Shown here piece by piece: positions 45,807 through 58,265 of a DNA stretch of 64,000 bases. How positions within the stretch are numbered: position 1 is the stretch's first letter; the number at the start of each line of letters is the position of its first letter. The stretch is from Epiperipatus broadwayi. Lineage: Eukaryota; Onychophora; Udeonychophora; Euonychophora; Peripatidae. Made by a program: the position numbers and the translations under genes. The notes under the pieces were generated by a model. The model had not been told where the DNA came from, did not search any database, and saw only the letters and a list, made by a program, of their open reading frames with translations. The stretch is taken from positions 1-64,000 of the forward strand of contig JAQFVV010006705.1 of the NCBI GenBank assembly GCA_028023455.1, in the 5' to 3' direction.

Positions 45807-46470
45807 CAAAACAATATCAACAGCTTAAAACAGTTAATGGAAACAAAAAGTTAAATTTATTACTTTTTTATTTTTGCTTATTTATGAAAACATTTGACAG
45901 TTCTAAATATATATGTACAATAATAAGAATGGCATTTTGAAAAAGTGACTAGCACAAATATTTAAAAAGTAACGATGTAACTTACATATTTAATATATTG
46001 CTATAGTGAATATTGTTTTAAAAATGAAATTAAAAATAAATTTGAATTCTTATCTGCATACATTCACTTGATTAAAAAAAAATTGCAATTATATGAGTTA
46101 GAAAATTCATTTTAAATATTTAGTCTTCTTTATATACTGTTTCAGAAATTGCAGTTTAACATAAAATTGACTATCACACTGTTTCTTTGTATATTGACAA
46201 TTTGAAACTAAACATTCAGAATAAAATCATAATTAATGGCTTTTCTGTACCTTATGAAATTGAAGATACTAGTGTAAGTTTTTTATAAAAATGTAATGTG
46301 ATTTTTTTTACTCTGGAATGATGACAAAACATAAAAAACTGCCATTTTATTTTTATTATTTCCATTGACATTTTAATTGAAATTTTAGCACTGTCTCACA
46401 ATTGTTTTGCTTCTAGATATCATACAATGTTGTGAATTTTATACACTTAATCTTTTTCACTTCTACACTT
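45807..46470. other. AT-rich stretch, nothing recognised
   Basis: No gene or clear repeat. Confidence 0.4.
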
Positions 46471-46475
46471 AATCT

Positions 46476-46890
46476 CTTTGAGACTTGGGCACTTAATTAA
46501 AGGGCAATACAGAAACTTCAAACCACTCAAAGAAATATGGAGAGATGCATGTTAGGAGTAACAAGAAAAGATCAGAAATGCAATACATGGGTAAGAGAGC
46601 AAACAGGTGTTACTGACATTGTCTAAAGTATTAAAAGACTGAAGTGGAGTTGGACTGGACATATTTAAAGAAGAGATGATAATAGATGGACAATTGAAAT
46701 CTTAAACTGGATTCCAAGAAATTGTAAAAGGCCCAGAAAGAGACCACATGTGAGATGGATGGATGAATTAAGAAAGTGTGCAAGGGTGATGTGGAGAAAA
46801 GAGATTAGCAGTAAGAGAAGATAAATTGAACTTGGAGAGACGTTCATCCTGTAGTGGATTGATAATAGTTGACAATGGAGATGAAGAATC
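46476..46890 (+). pseudogene. RTE-like LINE, 3' fragment
   Basis: Begins abruptly at GAGACTTGGGCACTTAATT and follows the C-terminal LINE sequence (GGAGAGATGCATGTTAGGAG, CCAAGAAATTGTAAAAGGCC, GAGATGGATGGATGAATTAA) to a weak TGACAATGGAGATGAAGA tail. Several stops. Confidence 0.85.
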
Positions 46891-47328
46891 TCTTTGTAAA
46901 ATGCATTATAATATCTAATTTGGGCTATGCACTTCTTTTAGTCTTGTTTGCCACTATATTTTTATTAATACCATTTGTGTTTAAAATGAACTTTTAGAAT
47001 AGAATTACAAATGTTTCAATCATATATAATATATAGAGTTATGAATTAATTAATAAGTATTACGAATACTTCACTTAGCATATAGATTAACACGTTTTGA
47101 TCTGATTTTTGAGAAATTTTTTTTTCATTGATATATGCATAACACAAATTGTAATTCTTGCATATATTTTTTATCACTAAGCTGATATAATCTAAACATT
47201 CTTGGAAGATAAAAAGGTTTGAATTCATGCTACTTAGTCTATCTATATAACAAACAAAAAGCGGCCATCATAATCATAAGAGTGACCCAACCCAAATATC
47301 TATACAAGAGTGCAAAATGTAATCCTGA
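46891..47328. other. AT-rich stretch, nothing recognised
   Basis: No gene or clear repeat. Confidence 0.4.
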
Positions 47329-47638
47329 ATACAAATATTAAATCACCCCACATGGTTAAAAAATCCAGTACCACCCTCTGTGAACTAATATATAAATACA
47401 TTAGAGTTCGTATTTCAAAATAGCCAGCTCAAAATGATACCACTTTGAACTATACAGTATTAGATCTTAAATTGAATTAGTTCATATTTCAATATTTAAG
47501 ATCTAATAGCGTATAGTTCAAAGTGGTATCATTTTGAGCTGGCTATTTTGAAATATGAACTCTAATGTATTTATATATTAGTTCATAGAGGATGATACTG
47601 CATTTCTTAACCATGTGGGGTGATTTAATATTTGTATA
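47329..47638. mobile_element. Foldback element, about 310 bp, long arms
   Basis: Arms of about 140 bp: AAAATGATACCACTTTGAAC opposes GTTCAAAGTGGTATCATTTT, and ATACAAATATTAAATCACCC opposes GGGTGATTTAATATTTGTAT. The spacer is about 30 bp. AATCCTGAATAC lies outside both ends (47321 and 47673) in direct orientation, possibly part of a flanking duplication. Confidence 0.85.
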
Positions 47639-47746
47639 TTTATTTCAGTATAGTGTTACACACTAGGATTAATCCTGAATACATATCTGCCTTCTGGGAG
47701 CATGAATTACAATTCAGTCCTGCCTTTGATTCAAAAAATGTCAACT

Positions 47747-48095
47747 TAATCTCCTTGCCTATCTATATACCTATCTAATATCTGTCTATTCATCTACCCA
47801 TCATCCATCTGTTTATTTTCTTTATCCATTTATCTATATAATGTTTATATGTATGTCCATCTGTCCATCCATTTATCCACTCAATCATTTATCTATCTAA
47901 TGCCTATGACTTTCTGTCCAACCATCCATCCATCTATTCATCTATCTATATGTTTAGTTATCTCTATGCATTTAACTATCTAATGTCTAAATGTCTGTCC
48001 ATCAATCTACCTTTATTCATCTATCTATTATTTACTGATCTCTCTGTCTATCATTTATATTCATACCCATCAATCCATCTGTCTACTTATCTCTA
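47747..48095. repeat. Degenerate ATCT/ATCC tetranucleotide array
   Basis: Interrupted CTAT, CATC and TGTC units (ATCTATCTAATG, CCATCCATCCATC) without coding content. Confidence 0.8.
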
Positions 48096-48363
48096 AGAAA
48101 ATGAGAGGGTATTCATCAGAAGAGATGGTAAACATGGCTACACTAGATATTTGGGAAACAATTTATGTAATATAGCTTGCCAATGAAGCAGATCTTCCCA
48201 ATTCATTCCAATATTGTAGATAAAAGACGGTTATAGAAATATTATTTGTGTAAGCCTCCATGTTTTAGTTGATTAACAGATTAAGTTGTGGGTGGATTAA
48301 GTTTATCACCTATAAATCAAAATGTAACAATAAATACTGTACCTATAATAAAGATACATAAGA
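48096..48363. other. Unassigned; may be family F body
   Basis: No gene. The 3' part leads directly into the family F motif. Confidence 0.35.
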
Positions 48364-48440
48364 GAAATGGTGACCTGGGCCAACTGAATGAGTGTTTGTT
48401 TCAGCATGAATACATCTTGTGAGTTATTTGGCTTTTATTG
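48364..48440 (+). ncRNA. Hammerhead-like motif, family F, solo copy
   Basis: AACTGAATGA, a stem II remnant GTGTTTG-TTTCAGCAT, GAATACATC and TTG. Compared with the 52.5-kb copy it has an extra base in the core and GAAT in place of GAAA, so it is decayed. Confidence 0.5.
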
Positions 48441-48639
48441 TATTTTTATTTATATGATTCCAAAAGAATATGTGGAGGTTATTTGATACATTTATAATAA
48501 ATCACTTTATATTTAATATCTGGAATTTATCGTGTATATATTTATTGTTCAATGTAAGCAGTTGTTCTTTATCGTTATTTTGGTATAATTTATTTATTTG
48601 TAGATACTGAATATTATAACGTTGTCTTTCTTAGTTCAT

Positions 48640-48835
48640 TGCCAAATCCATATAATATTAATATCATTTACATTCTTTAGTTCACAACCCATTATTGATG
48701 GTTTCGATTACTCCAGCAGTCTTCTTCAGAACTTCTACTTAAATTTTCAAGATATAAGTAGAAATTCTGAAGAAATAGTTTGTAAAAAGCATTGTAATAA
48801 TAATAAAGAACGTAAATGATGTTAATATTATATAT
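48640..48835. mobile_element. Family E foldback, short copy
   Basis: Termini ATATTAATATCATTTACATT and GTAAATGATGTTAATATTAT are inverted. The minus-strand E hairpin lies at 48699-48733 (GACTGC-TGGA-GTAATC, then GAAACCATC); the plus-strand copy at 48765-48780 is truncated. Confidence 0.75.
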
Positions 48836-49423
48836 ACCGAATATTTCAGCCATTGTTCAGAAAAGGAAACTAATTGTTTCCTTCTTCAATTCATTATACA
48901 TCACGTAAATCGTATTAAAAAATGTAATGGAAATTCATTTATGTAACCGCATTTTTGCAATATTCATCTTGAAAATTATAACTCAAGTAAAAAATCGTTA
49001 TTCGCTTTCAACTTATGTAAAACCTAATATATATATATTATTTATTGCAAATAAATATCTTTTACGATTTGTTGATAATTTATCTTCTGAGTTAAGTTTT
49101 TTAAAAACTATTGAAGTGACTTTTGTATAGAAGCGAATACTTCTTTCCACATTTTTATTTTTAAAAAGAAAATGCCATTATTTTCGAGATAATGTACAGA
49201 CGTCCACATCGACGCTTGAAGGTTTCATACAAATGAAAGTGAATTATGTGTAATTTTTTTCTAAAGAAAGACTTTGCAAAAATATTTTTAATACCTAATA
49301 TTTTTAATACACAGTAAAATATATTTTAAAAAACCTTATTAACTACTAAATACACACAATAAATTTAAATAATAAAAGCATGACTTCGATTTGGATTGAA
49401 ACCTTGCCACCAACCAACTATCT
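48836..49423. other. AT-rich stretch, nothing recognised
   Basis: No supported gene. A short inverted pair (AGTTTCCTT/GAAGGAAACTAATTGTTTCC region) lies near 48860-48880. Confidence 0.4.
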
Positions 49424-49588
49424 AATCATCATTATTTACAACCACTATGGATTCACTGCAGGTGAAGGATTATCTCCAAGTTATACCCATTTCTGTGATT
49501 CATGTCTCTTCTCCATAACACTCCAGTAAATTTCCTTACCTTACCCAACTTTACAGTCTTTTAGGAACCAGTTTAAGATTTCAGCTAT
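49424..49588 (-). pseudogene. RTE-like LINE, short 3' fragment
   Basis: Complement of the LINE 3' end: ATCATCATTATTTACAACCA, GGATTCACTGCAGGTGAAGG, TTTAGGAACCAGTTTAAGAT. About 165 bp with an internal deletion. Confidence 0.75.
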
Positions 49589-49639
49589 ATATTTATCTAT
49601 GAAAATATCACAGTGTATATAGCTAGCTGAAAATTGAAA

Positions 49640-49795
49640 CACAAAATGCTGAATGACTTCTTACAAACATTATGTTTTTTCAGCAACACCCTCTATGATT
49701 AAATATAGTCTGAACTTCAAACAGCTGACCCAAGAGTTTAGTCTTTATGTTGCTGAAAAAACATAACATTTAGAAAGATGATTTAGCATTTTATA
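49640..49795. mobile_element. Foldback element, about 155 bp
   Basis: Arms of about 46 bp are inverted: ATGTTTTTTCAGCAACA opposes TGTTGCTGAAAAAACAT, and AAAATGCTGAATGA opposes TGATTTAGCATTTT. The loop is about 60 bp. Confidence 0.8.
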
Positions 49796-50274
49796 TATGT
49801 ACCAAATGTTCCCAGCCTATTGAAAGGCCACCATTTTTTTAATTGGTTAACTAATTTTTTAAAAATATGATGTAAATTAAATAAAAGATTTTAATATTAT
49901 ATAAATAAATGTGAGAAATTCATAATTGACAAATTGACAAAAAAAAAGCTAAATTAAAATTTTTAAATATACCAATTATATTTGATATGTGAATTTGGTA
50001 GTGTTACAGGTGACAATAAAGATTACAGTTTGTTAATTGGTGAAATTACTTCCTTCACATAAAATATGCTTCATAATAAAATTACAGATTATTAAATATA
50101 AAGGATAGATTACCTTATTTGCATAAAATGTTTGTAATATAAATTATGGTTTAGTCAAGTATAGTTATTTTTATTTATAAAAATAAATTAAAAGATTTTT
50201 TTCCGATTTTTCAATTGTGAATTTTCAGCATTACAGATAAATGTAATAGTTTTTTTAATTGGTTGTGAATTTGA
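49796..50274. other. AT-rich stretch, nothing recognised
   Basis: No gene or clear repeat. Confidence 0.4.
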
Positions 50275-50390
50275 CATGTGAGAGCCTTAAGGAGAAACAT
50301 TCTCATGGATCATGTGAGAGCCTTAAAGACAAATGTTCACATGGATCATGTGATAACCTTATGGACAAACATACATTCACATGAATCATA
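50275..50390. repeat. Three-unit tandem repeat, 36-40 bp period
   Basis: Each unit starts CATGTGA-A-CCTTA and ends with CATGGATCATG or a variant. A TA microsatellite (50389-50410) follows directly. Confidence 0.9.
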
Positions 50391-50870
50391 TATATATATA
50401 TATATATATTGGTGGATAAATGGGTATGCTCTTTGTTTGTTTTTTTCTAATATCATTGTTATCATACTTGCTGGAATAATTAGTAAAAAAATGTCTTCAG
50501 TGTAAGTTTTTTAAAACACTTTAATTAAAAATACTAGAACAATACTTAAATAATTTATAGCTATGCAACGTCATCTTTAACAGATTCTATACAAGAACAG
50601 TGAAAATGAAGTTGCTTCTTATAAGGTTTGCGACTTGATGGATGGTTGAGGCTTGAAGTTTTTTCTATCATTGTTCCACAATCTGATTAAGAATAGGTAG
50701 ATATTCATCTACCAATCCATTGTTGGATAGTTACCTGGATTTGATATGGTGCAGTTACTTGAAAGAACAATTTTCATACTTGTTGCAAACCATTAAATAT
50801 TTTTAAGTCCAATTGTAAATCCAGGTCATAGACATAAAAAGCCACCATTATATCACAATACTTTAATTTT

Positions 50871-50880
<10 letters not shown>
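50391..50880. other. Unassigned AT-rich sequence
   Basis: No gene. TA microsatellites at both ends (50389-50410 and 50874-50900). Confidence 0.4.
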
Positions 50881-50900
<20 letters not shown>

Positions 50901-50901
<1 letters not shown>

Positions 50902-51005
50902 CTGAATCTACTGCAAGGCAAATTTCATTGTTTTTTTTGGGGGGGCTGTTATTTAACACCCCCCAAAGAGAAACAATGAAATTTGCCTTGCAGTAGATTC
51001 AGTAA
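50901..51005. repeat. Near-perfect hairpin with 33-bp stem and G/C-run inner stem
   Basis: CTGAATCTACTGCAAGGCAA near 50902 and its exact complement TTGCCTTGCAGTAGATTCAG ending near 51002 form a 33-bp uninterrupted stem with the adjoining ATTTCATTGTTT. A second stem inside pairs GGGGGG (50939-50945) with CCCCCC (50959-50964), leaving a loop of about 13 bp. Confidence 0.9.
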
Positions 51006-51073
51006 AAAGAAGCAGTGAAACCCATTATAAATCTTCAATATTGATTTCTACTTGTTTGCATTACAATTGTACA

Positions 51074-51190
51074 TGTTTTGGTGTAGTAGTAAATTGGCAC
51101 CTTCTACAACCAAAGATTCATGGATGGGTACCCAGCTTTATCAATTCAAGCCCCAAATTTTTTATAAATTCCCAAGTAATAATACCATTG
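51074..51190 (+). mobile_element. Possible second tRNA-like SINE family, copy 2
   Basis: TTGGTGTAGTAGTAAATTGG resembles a box A and ATCAATTCAAGCCCC a box B, about 50 bp apart. The 3' part AAATTCCCAAGTAATAATAC resembles the 44.6-kb copy. Confidence 0.4.
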
Positions 51191-51681
51191 GTTTACTATT
51201 TTGAAATATTGCATGTGATTTGCAGAAGAAATCTCATGAATGCTTTGAGGTGGGGTTTTTTCATGCTCTTAACAACATACCTAATTGTAATAAACATCTT
51301 GCTTGATCTGAGTTCATAAAGCACCATATTAACAATAATTTTTAGATATATTTAAAAGTTCTCTCACACATTTTTGAAATGCAATAAAGACATCTGAAAG
51401 TCGTAAAAAAGAAAAACAGGATGCAAGTCATGCTAAACCAGAACTTTTTGACTGATTATAGTCACCATATCTCGTAGATGTCTTCATTATTTTTTCAGTA
51501 TTTATCAATATCAAATTACTATAATTTAATCTACGAGTGTCAAACTTTCTGCAGTCACATCTTTAACACTATCCACTTGATATAAGTATGTTAATGATTA
51601 CCATTAATCATTTATTATTCTATAGGTTATCATATCATTCTTAATCCAAATATAAACTTTAAATTCAGTTAAATACTAATA
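51191..51681. other. Unassigned AT-rich sequence
   Basis: No gene or clear repeat. Confidence 0.4.
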
Positions 51682-52439
<758 letters not shown>

Positions 52440-52510
52440 AAAGAGATGAGAAAGTAATCTGGGCCAACTGAAGAGTGCTGATTCGGCATGAAATGCATTC
52501 TAAGAGACTA
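52440..52510 (+). ncRNA. Hammerhead-like motif, family F, solo copy
   Basis: Core CTGAAGA (position 7 is variable in hammerheads), six-pair hairpin GTGCTG-ATT-CGGCAT, GAAA, palindrome ATGCAT as stem III, then TC. Stem I (GGGCCAA against CTAAGAG) pairs poorly, which lowers confidence. Confidence 0.55.
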
Positions 52511-53105
52511 TCTTTTTTTAGATTTTTTAATGTTTCAATAATGTGTGGTAAAAAAGATGTTTTAATTATATCTAAAAAGATTATTTTTATGGAAGTTTGG
52601 CCTTACATTAATGATATTGTATGATTATGCTAATAAAAACCCTTAGATATACTATTTTTAACCATGTTTCAAGTTTATATCTGAAATAGGCTCTAATCTG
52701 ATAAATGACTATAAATAATTATTAATGTATTTATCTAAAATATATGGTGTCAACAGTTAGAGTGAAGGAAGTCTAATGTTTGTAGATCAAATTAGAATTA
52801 GAGCTTCTGAACAATTATTACTTTTCTGACACATTTACTCTGCCACCAACCATTTTAGGTTCATTTGAGATCTTGAGTATGCTGTGGACAATGATTCTTG
52901 TGTAAAAACTGCATTATCATAAATATCCTGGCTTATACATTAGGGTTAATTCTTCTGAGTCGACTATATTCAAGGTCTTAAATATGTACTGTTATTTGGT
53001 ATTTATCTGAATTTTCTTATTCATGTAAAGCCATATATTCTATGAGAATTAGACTTTCAGTGCTGCAGAATCAGATTTGTTCTACATTTGAATATTATTT
53101 ATAAT
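52511..53105. other. AT-rich stretch, nothing recognised
   Basis: No gene or clear repeat. Confidence 0.4.
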
Positions 53106-53117
53106 ATACACTATATG

Positions 53118-53477
53118 TCACATGCACAAAACTGTTATTAAAACAGGCAAAACTCTCCACACAGTAGTGCCAGTCAGTGCCATCCAGAGTAGTCAATAGA
53201 TGCCAGAAGACTTGTGCATAAAATCCCCATCTAGTGCCTACTTATCCAATATCCCCAGACTAATTTCTGGCTTATAGCCTTCATCAGTGAGAAGTCTTGG
53301 ATCTGAGAGCACTCCACCTAGATCTTGGGATATAGGCCACAAGCCAGAAACTAGTCTTGAGATATTGGATGAGTAGGCATTAGATGGGGATTTTAGACAA
53401 AACATCTGGCATCAATATATTAATTACTCTGTCTGGCACTGGGTGGCACTATTGTAAGGAGAGTTTTGTCTTTGTTA
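53118..53477. mobile_element. Family A ribozyme repeat, 12-bp TSD
   Basis: Perfect ATACACTATATG repeats at 53106-53117 and 53478-53489. The minus-strand motif is complete (53250-53296). The plus-strand arm starts inside stem II at about 53333, so its core is missing. Confidence 0.9.
53250..53296 (-). ncRNA. Hammerhead ribozyme motif, family A
   Basis: Core CTGATGA intact, GGC/GCC stem II, GAAA then T instead of C at the next position, AGTC, and stem I TTCTCA/TGGGGA. The changed base falls in stem III. Confidence 0.7.
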
Positions 53478-53489
53478 ATACACTATATG

Positions 53490-54039
53490 GTTAGATAATG
53501 ATTATCATCTATCTTTGAAGTGCTTCTGAATGTAGATTTTGTTAGAAATATAAATAAATAAACTAAAAATGCAATTATTTTTTAAAAAGACTTTATTCAC
53601 TGTATATAGTAAATTATATATTGATTTACAAGTTCACAACAAAATGCATTAAAGTTATTAATGTATTTCATTGGTTAATAATCTTTCTTGCTTGCATCTT
53701 AACATAAGTGCATAATTATATTACAACACAAAAAACAGATTTTAGACAATAATATATGGGAGTCAATCTATATTTTACTCAGATTATAATGAAACCAATC
53801 AGTTAGAAACTTCAGATACATTACAAATTTAGATGTTTTGGGGTAGACATCTTATTGTTTCCACTCTTGAAACTTTTAAGCCATATGCTGGCATTTATTT
53901 CAGAAAATTGTATATTTTGATAACCATATAAATTTTAATAATGATCCAGCAGGTCTTATTATTTGTGTGTGATGAATCAAAAAGTTTAAATGTTCCCTCA
54001 ATGGATTAGTAAAAAGAATAAACTCAATTACTGTCAACC
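53490..54039. other. AT-rich stretch, nothing recognised
   Basis: No gene or clear repeat. Confidence 0.4.
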
Positions 54040-54900
54040 ACATGATGTCATAGAGTATTAATGATCCCGTTGCTTTCAGCTTTTCTTCACTCTCTTGTAG
54101 CTATCTGTAGCATTATTTTGCTTGGTTTTGCATTCATTTGATAATAGAAACTGAAACTGAAGTACATATTAATTTATTAGTTCAAACAAAAATCTGAAGA
54201 TGGCAGTATTATACAGAAAAATTACTACAAGCAAGTTGATAATGCCAGTGATTAGTATATTTCTTGTTCTTGAACATTGAAAACACTTGTAAGACTACTT
54301 GCAAACTTCCACTTTTGTTCCCATAATCATCAAAAAAATGGGTTATTTTGCATCATTTATTTAAATATTTATGATTATATTTTACAAAATATTTGTGTAG
54401 AATTGTTTAAAATCAAGAATATTCATTATTGCACTTAAATTTTATTTGAATATGTTTTATTTTTAAAAGCACAAGTTAAAGAATTCACAATATTCAAGCA
54501 TTGGTAATTGAGAGGTCAGCGATGGCTGCTTTACAAGCTGTTGTCCCAGGTTAGTGGGTTCACTTCCTGGATGATGCTATGACACATGAAAAATAACAGA
54601 ATTCACAATAACAATGAAAACAAAACTACAAGTAGTAATACTTTGACAAACACAATAATATGAAACTTTTGTGATATTTTAATGAGTGCAATTTTAAATT
54701 GTAAAACAGACTTTTATAACCTTATAATGACTTAACAATAATTCTTTCAGTTTTTACAAACAAAGTTCAATTAACAAAAATTTCATTAATTATTTTTTTT
54801 ACCTGCATTGTGGTTATTATTCAATAAGAAAAAAGTTATTGTTCTCAATACATTCTGAATATATTTTCTAAGTTCAAATATATTTAAGGATGTTTTTCAT
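54040..54900. repeat. Dispersed repeat R, copy 2, split by a SINE
   Basis: Diverged copy of 44.9-45.7 kb, interrupted by the SINE at 54493-54597. The SINE's clean duplication shows that it arrived after the repeat. Confidence 0.45.
54493..54597 (+). mobile_element. tRNA-derived SINE with 13-bp TSD
   Basis: Perfect AGAATTCACAATA repeats at 54480-54492 and 54598-54610. SINE words in order: AAGCATTGGTAATTGAGAGG, GCTGCTTTACAAGC, GTGGGTTCACTTCCTGG, GATGCTATGACACATG. Confidence 0.9.
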
Positions 54901-55157
54901 ATGTAAATTTATATTTTTAATAAATCAAGTACAATTTATTGATGTGTAATATAGAATAATAATTTTAACTCTTCTTTAAAGTGATACAAAAATCTTTGAT
55001 CAGAAGTGTCACTCATTTCTTAAATCATGCTGTTACAGCTATTGGTTGAGATATTCGCTTTTTTAAAAAATGGAAAATTTGCATACATTTGAATATTAAA
55101 TTTTTAATTTAATTTTTTTTAAAAAGGTTAGTATTATTGAATAGAGAAATCTAACAA
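54901..55157. other. AT-rich stretch, nothing recognised
   Basis: Short; no feature recognised. Confidence 0.4.
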
Positions 55158-55500
55158 ATCTATCTTTTATTTTATTTTTTCAATGCTTATCTGTCTGACA
55201 ATTTCAATTGTTCAACAGGCTTTCTCAAATCTTTAAGATAAATACAAATACATGAAAACACAAATATTTAATGATTGTATGTTTATATCACTAAGTATTT
55301 TTGTATTCATATATTTATATAGGTCTTGTAGCTCTGACAGTTTCAATTAACCAGCAACTTTCCTCAGAACTTCTCCTTGCTGAATAATAATAAGAATCTC
55401 TGAGGAATATTGTTGGATGAACGAAACTGTCAAATGGATTAATTTTAATAAAATAAGCATTGGAAAAGTAATAAGAAAAGTGAATAATTTTATCAATACA
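55158..55500. mobile_element. Family E foldback, diverged copy
   Basis: Inverted ends (TTTTATTTTATTTTTTCAAT, ATTGGAAAAGTAATAAGAAA). Three E hairpins: minus at 55193-55232 and 55336-55372, plus at 55396-55430 (CTGAGGAATATTGTTGGATG, then AACGAAACTGTC). Confidence 0.65.
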
Positions 55501-56109
55501 TAAAAAGTAATGTTGATAATAGGATTGAATGAATAGAAATATCAAAGTATTTTAATTTTGTCTCCAAATCTTTGATGGATTTAGTTCTTTGTCATCTGCT
55601 TCAAGTCCATTTGTCTGATTACTTTGAGATGATCTTTGGAATAATTAAAGGCCATTTATTTATGACGTTTATTAAGATTTGTAAATACTTTTATACAATA
55701 ATTATGTAATAATTATTAAAAATCAAAAGTATAAATGATTATACTTTTATATTATACGTATATGTTTTATTTTTAAAAATAGAAGTTAACTAATTATAGT
55801 ATAATGGAAACAAAAAAAGACTAGTCATTAGGATCACCAGATCTTGTGAAACTGATTACTAACTATTATTTTTGATACTGTGTTATAATCTTTTGAGATT
55901 ATTCTAAAAATTATAAAGCAATTTTAACTTATTTAAAGCAGAATTTGATAGATTTAGTGGAAATTTTAACATTTATTCTTCATGTTTTAAAAATAAATTA
56001 TAGTCAAAAATTTTTTTTTGATTTTTCATAATCACTGACCTAGACTGTTTCTTCTGATAGTTAAATTATGAAAATGTCCTTTGTTTTATTACAAACTCAT
56101 TTTTTTAAA
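55501..56109. other. AT-rich stretch, nothing recognised
   Basis: No gene or clear repeat. Confidence 0.4.
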
Positions 56110-56235
56110 TATTTGCAAAGTTATTAAAACAGGAAAAACTTACTATACATATTGCCATTCACAGAAAGCTAGAATAATCAGTGGATGCCAGAAGGCTTGT
56201 GCATAAAATCCCCATCTGGTGCCTACTTATCCAGT

Positions 56236-56280
56236 ATCCCCAAATTAGTTTTTGGCTTGTGGCTTTCATCAGTGAGAAAC
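56236..56280 (-). ncRNA. Hammerhead-like motif, family A
   Basis: Core CTGATGA intact; GAAA has become AAAA (G12 lost) and the cleavage region reads AATTT. Probably inactive. Confidence 0.6.
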
Positions 56281-56336
56281 CTTGGATATGAGAGCACTGC
56301 ACCTAGAAGATCTAGGTGCAGTGCTCTCAGATCCAA

Positions 56337-56383
56337 GGCTCCTCACTGACAAAGGCCACAAGCCAGAAACTAGTCTGGGGATA
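56337..56383 (+). ncRNA. Hammerhead-like motif, family A (CTGACAA core)
   Basis: Identical to the 61.5-kb motif except CTGACAA in the core. Confidence 0.7.
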
Positions 56384-56557
56384 TTGGATGAGTAGGCATT
56401 AGATGGAGATTTTATGCACAAGCCTTCTGGCATCCATTGATTACTCTAGTTTGCTGTATGTGGCAATATGTATATGTATAGTGAGTGTTGCCTGTTTTAA
56501 TAACAGTTATAAGCAGGCATAAGAAATGGTGATCATGTGAGGTTTATTTGCAAAGTT

Positions 56558-56987
56558 CAAATATGATTTTTTAAGAATGTTTTTAATTTGTAAGCATATA
56601 TTTCCATCAAATACATTCTCATTTATTCAATTTGATAGAGAATAATGATTTAATATTCAAATCAAAGATTGAAAGTTTACAAAAAATATCCCCATGGATA
56701 ACAATGGATCTGTCACCCTATAGAAGGGTTTATACTAGAATAATGTATTCAACTATAAACAGCCACTAGGAGATAATTCTAAAAAGGTTAAAACATGGAA
56801 AAGATAAATTTGATCGTAAGCTTTTGTAAGAGGGATTAAAATCAGTAATATGTAGAAAGGTTTTTTCATGTGATCTTATAATTTACAAATTCTGTTAAAA
56901 GACCAATTACCAGTGATATTAAGTAATGCTGTATTTAGGATATATCTTAAAGAAGTTTGATACCAGCAGTAATGATTAGATCATTCA
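56558..56987. other. AT-rich stretch, nothing recognised
   Basis: No gene or clear repeat. Confidence 0.4.
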
Positions 56988-57178
56988 ACAAAATTGAAGT
57001 GGAAGTTACTGCAACATGTCAGTAAACTGAATAATTAACAAATTGAATTCTTAAATATAATCAGAGCTGAAAGTGCACGTAGGTCCATTTTATATGTACC
57101 TTTTCATTTTTTGACAGTTTTTTATTAGTTTATATATACCTCACTGAGGGTTCACAGTAACTTCCACTTTAATTTCAT
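56988..57178. mobile_element. Small foldback element, about 190 bp
   Basis: Terminal arms ATTGAAGTGGAAGTTACTG and CAGTAACTTCCACTTTAAT are near-perfect inverted copies of about 20 bp; the inner sequence pairs more weakly. Confidence 0.7.
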
Positions 57179-58231
57179 CTACATCTGAGCTATTTTTAGT
57201 AATTTTTTAATCTTTTATTTTTTTGGTATTCTAATCCATTTGCAATAATTTATAGTATATATTTTCTTTTTTGAATATTTTATAAAATATATTTCATGTA
57301 AAACTAATTATTTTATTATATATTATTAATTCTTATTCACAATATTTAAAATAAAAAAAGTAAAATATTTAAAATAAAAAAAGTAAAATAAAGATTTCTT
57401 GCTATTTTCTTTTTTACTTCCAGAAATTAACATATCTCACCAAGGGAGACATTTTCACACTTTTAATAACATTGTGTTAAGATAATTTAATTTTCTGATT
57501 TGAACAATTGGATTTTTTATCTGTATTTTATAATAAGTGACATGTTAGTTTGACATTAATAAATTTTATTTTCTGAATATAGATGAATCTTTGCTAGCAG
57601 TAATTCATTTGACAATTTATATATATATTTCTCTTGGCAATTAATATACATATATCTACCACTCTCTCTCTATATATATATATATATACTTATCATTTGA
57701 TAATAAAAATATATGCTGTATTTTTTCTTTCTCTGTCTAATTATATATATATAAATTTCCACTGAAAGAAGGTAGTCTGAGCTTCTGCATTGATAGAGGG
57801 TTATGATATGGTAGAATCAAGATAATAAAGGCACTGATAAAAACTAAGAAATCTTATATCTATATCAGCATTTTATTTGGTAACACTTATGTATATACTG
57901 TTGAATTAAATATTTCCATGAATTGTTATTATAATAAAAAATAGAAATCAGAAGATAATATCCATGTAAATAGAGATAACCTTTAATTTTTGATGTTGCC
58001 AAGAAATTATTAATTACTACTAATTGACAATCTCTGAGACTAAAGTTTTGTTATTCACCTATAATAGCTCTTTTATTAGACATTTTTCTTGAAGTAAAAA
58101 GGAACTTTTTACTTCAAACCTAAATTCTTGTATGGTTTTAAACCCAGAAAACTATTTTTATAGGTATGACAATGAGAAATTATTGCATCTTTTTTAACAT
58201 TTTGCAAATATTATTTTAATCTCCTTCAGAG

Positions 58232-58265
<34 letters not shown>

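Larger units (their letters stand above)
56123..56544. mobile_element. Family A ribozyme repeat, symmetric copy, 13-bp TSD
   Basis: Perfect TATTTGCAAAGTT repeats at 56110-56122 and 56545-56557. This is the most symmetric copy: complete minus motif (56236-56280) and complete plus motif (56337-56383) face each other across a short centre at 56305-56318 (CCTAGAAGATCTAGG). Confidence 0.92.

Noticed and set aside
32091-48095. Tetranucleotide arrays as CRISPR-like or minisatellite loci
   Set aside because: They are degenerate CTAT/ATCT microsatellites without spacers or fixed units, in an animal genome.
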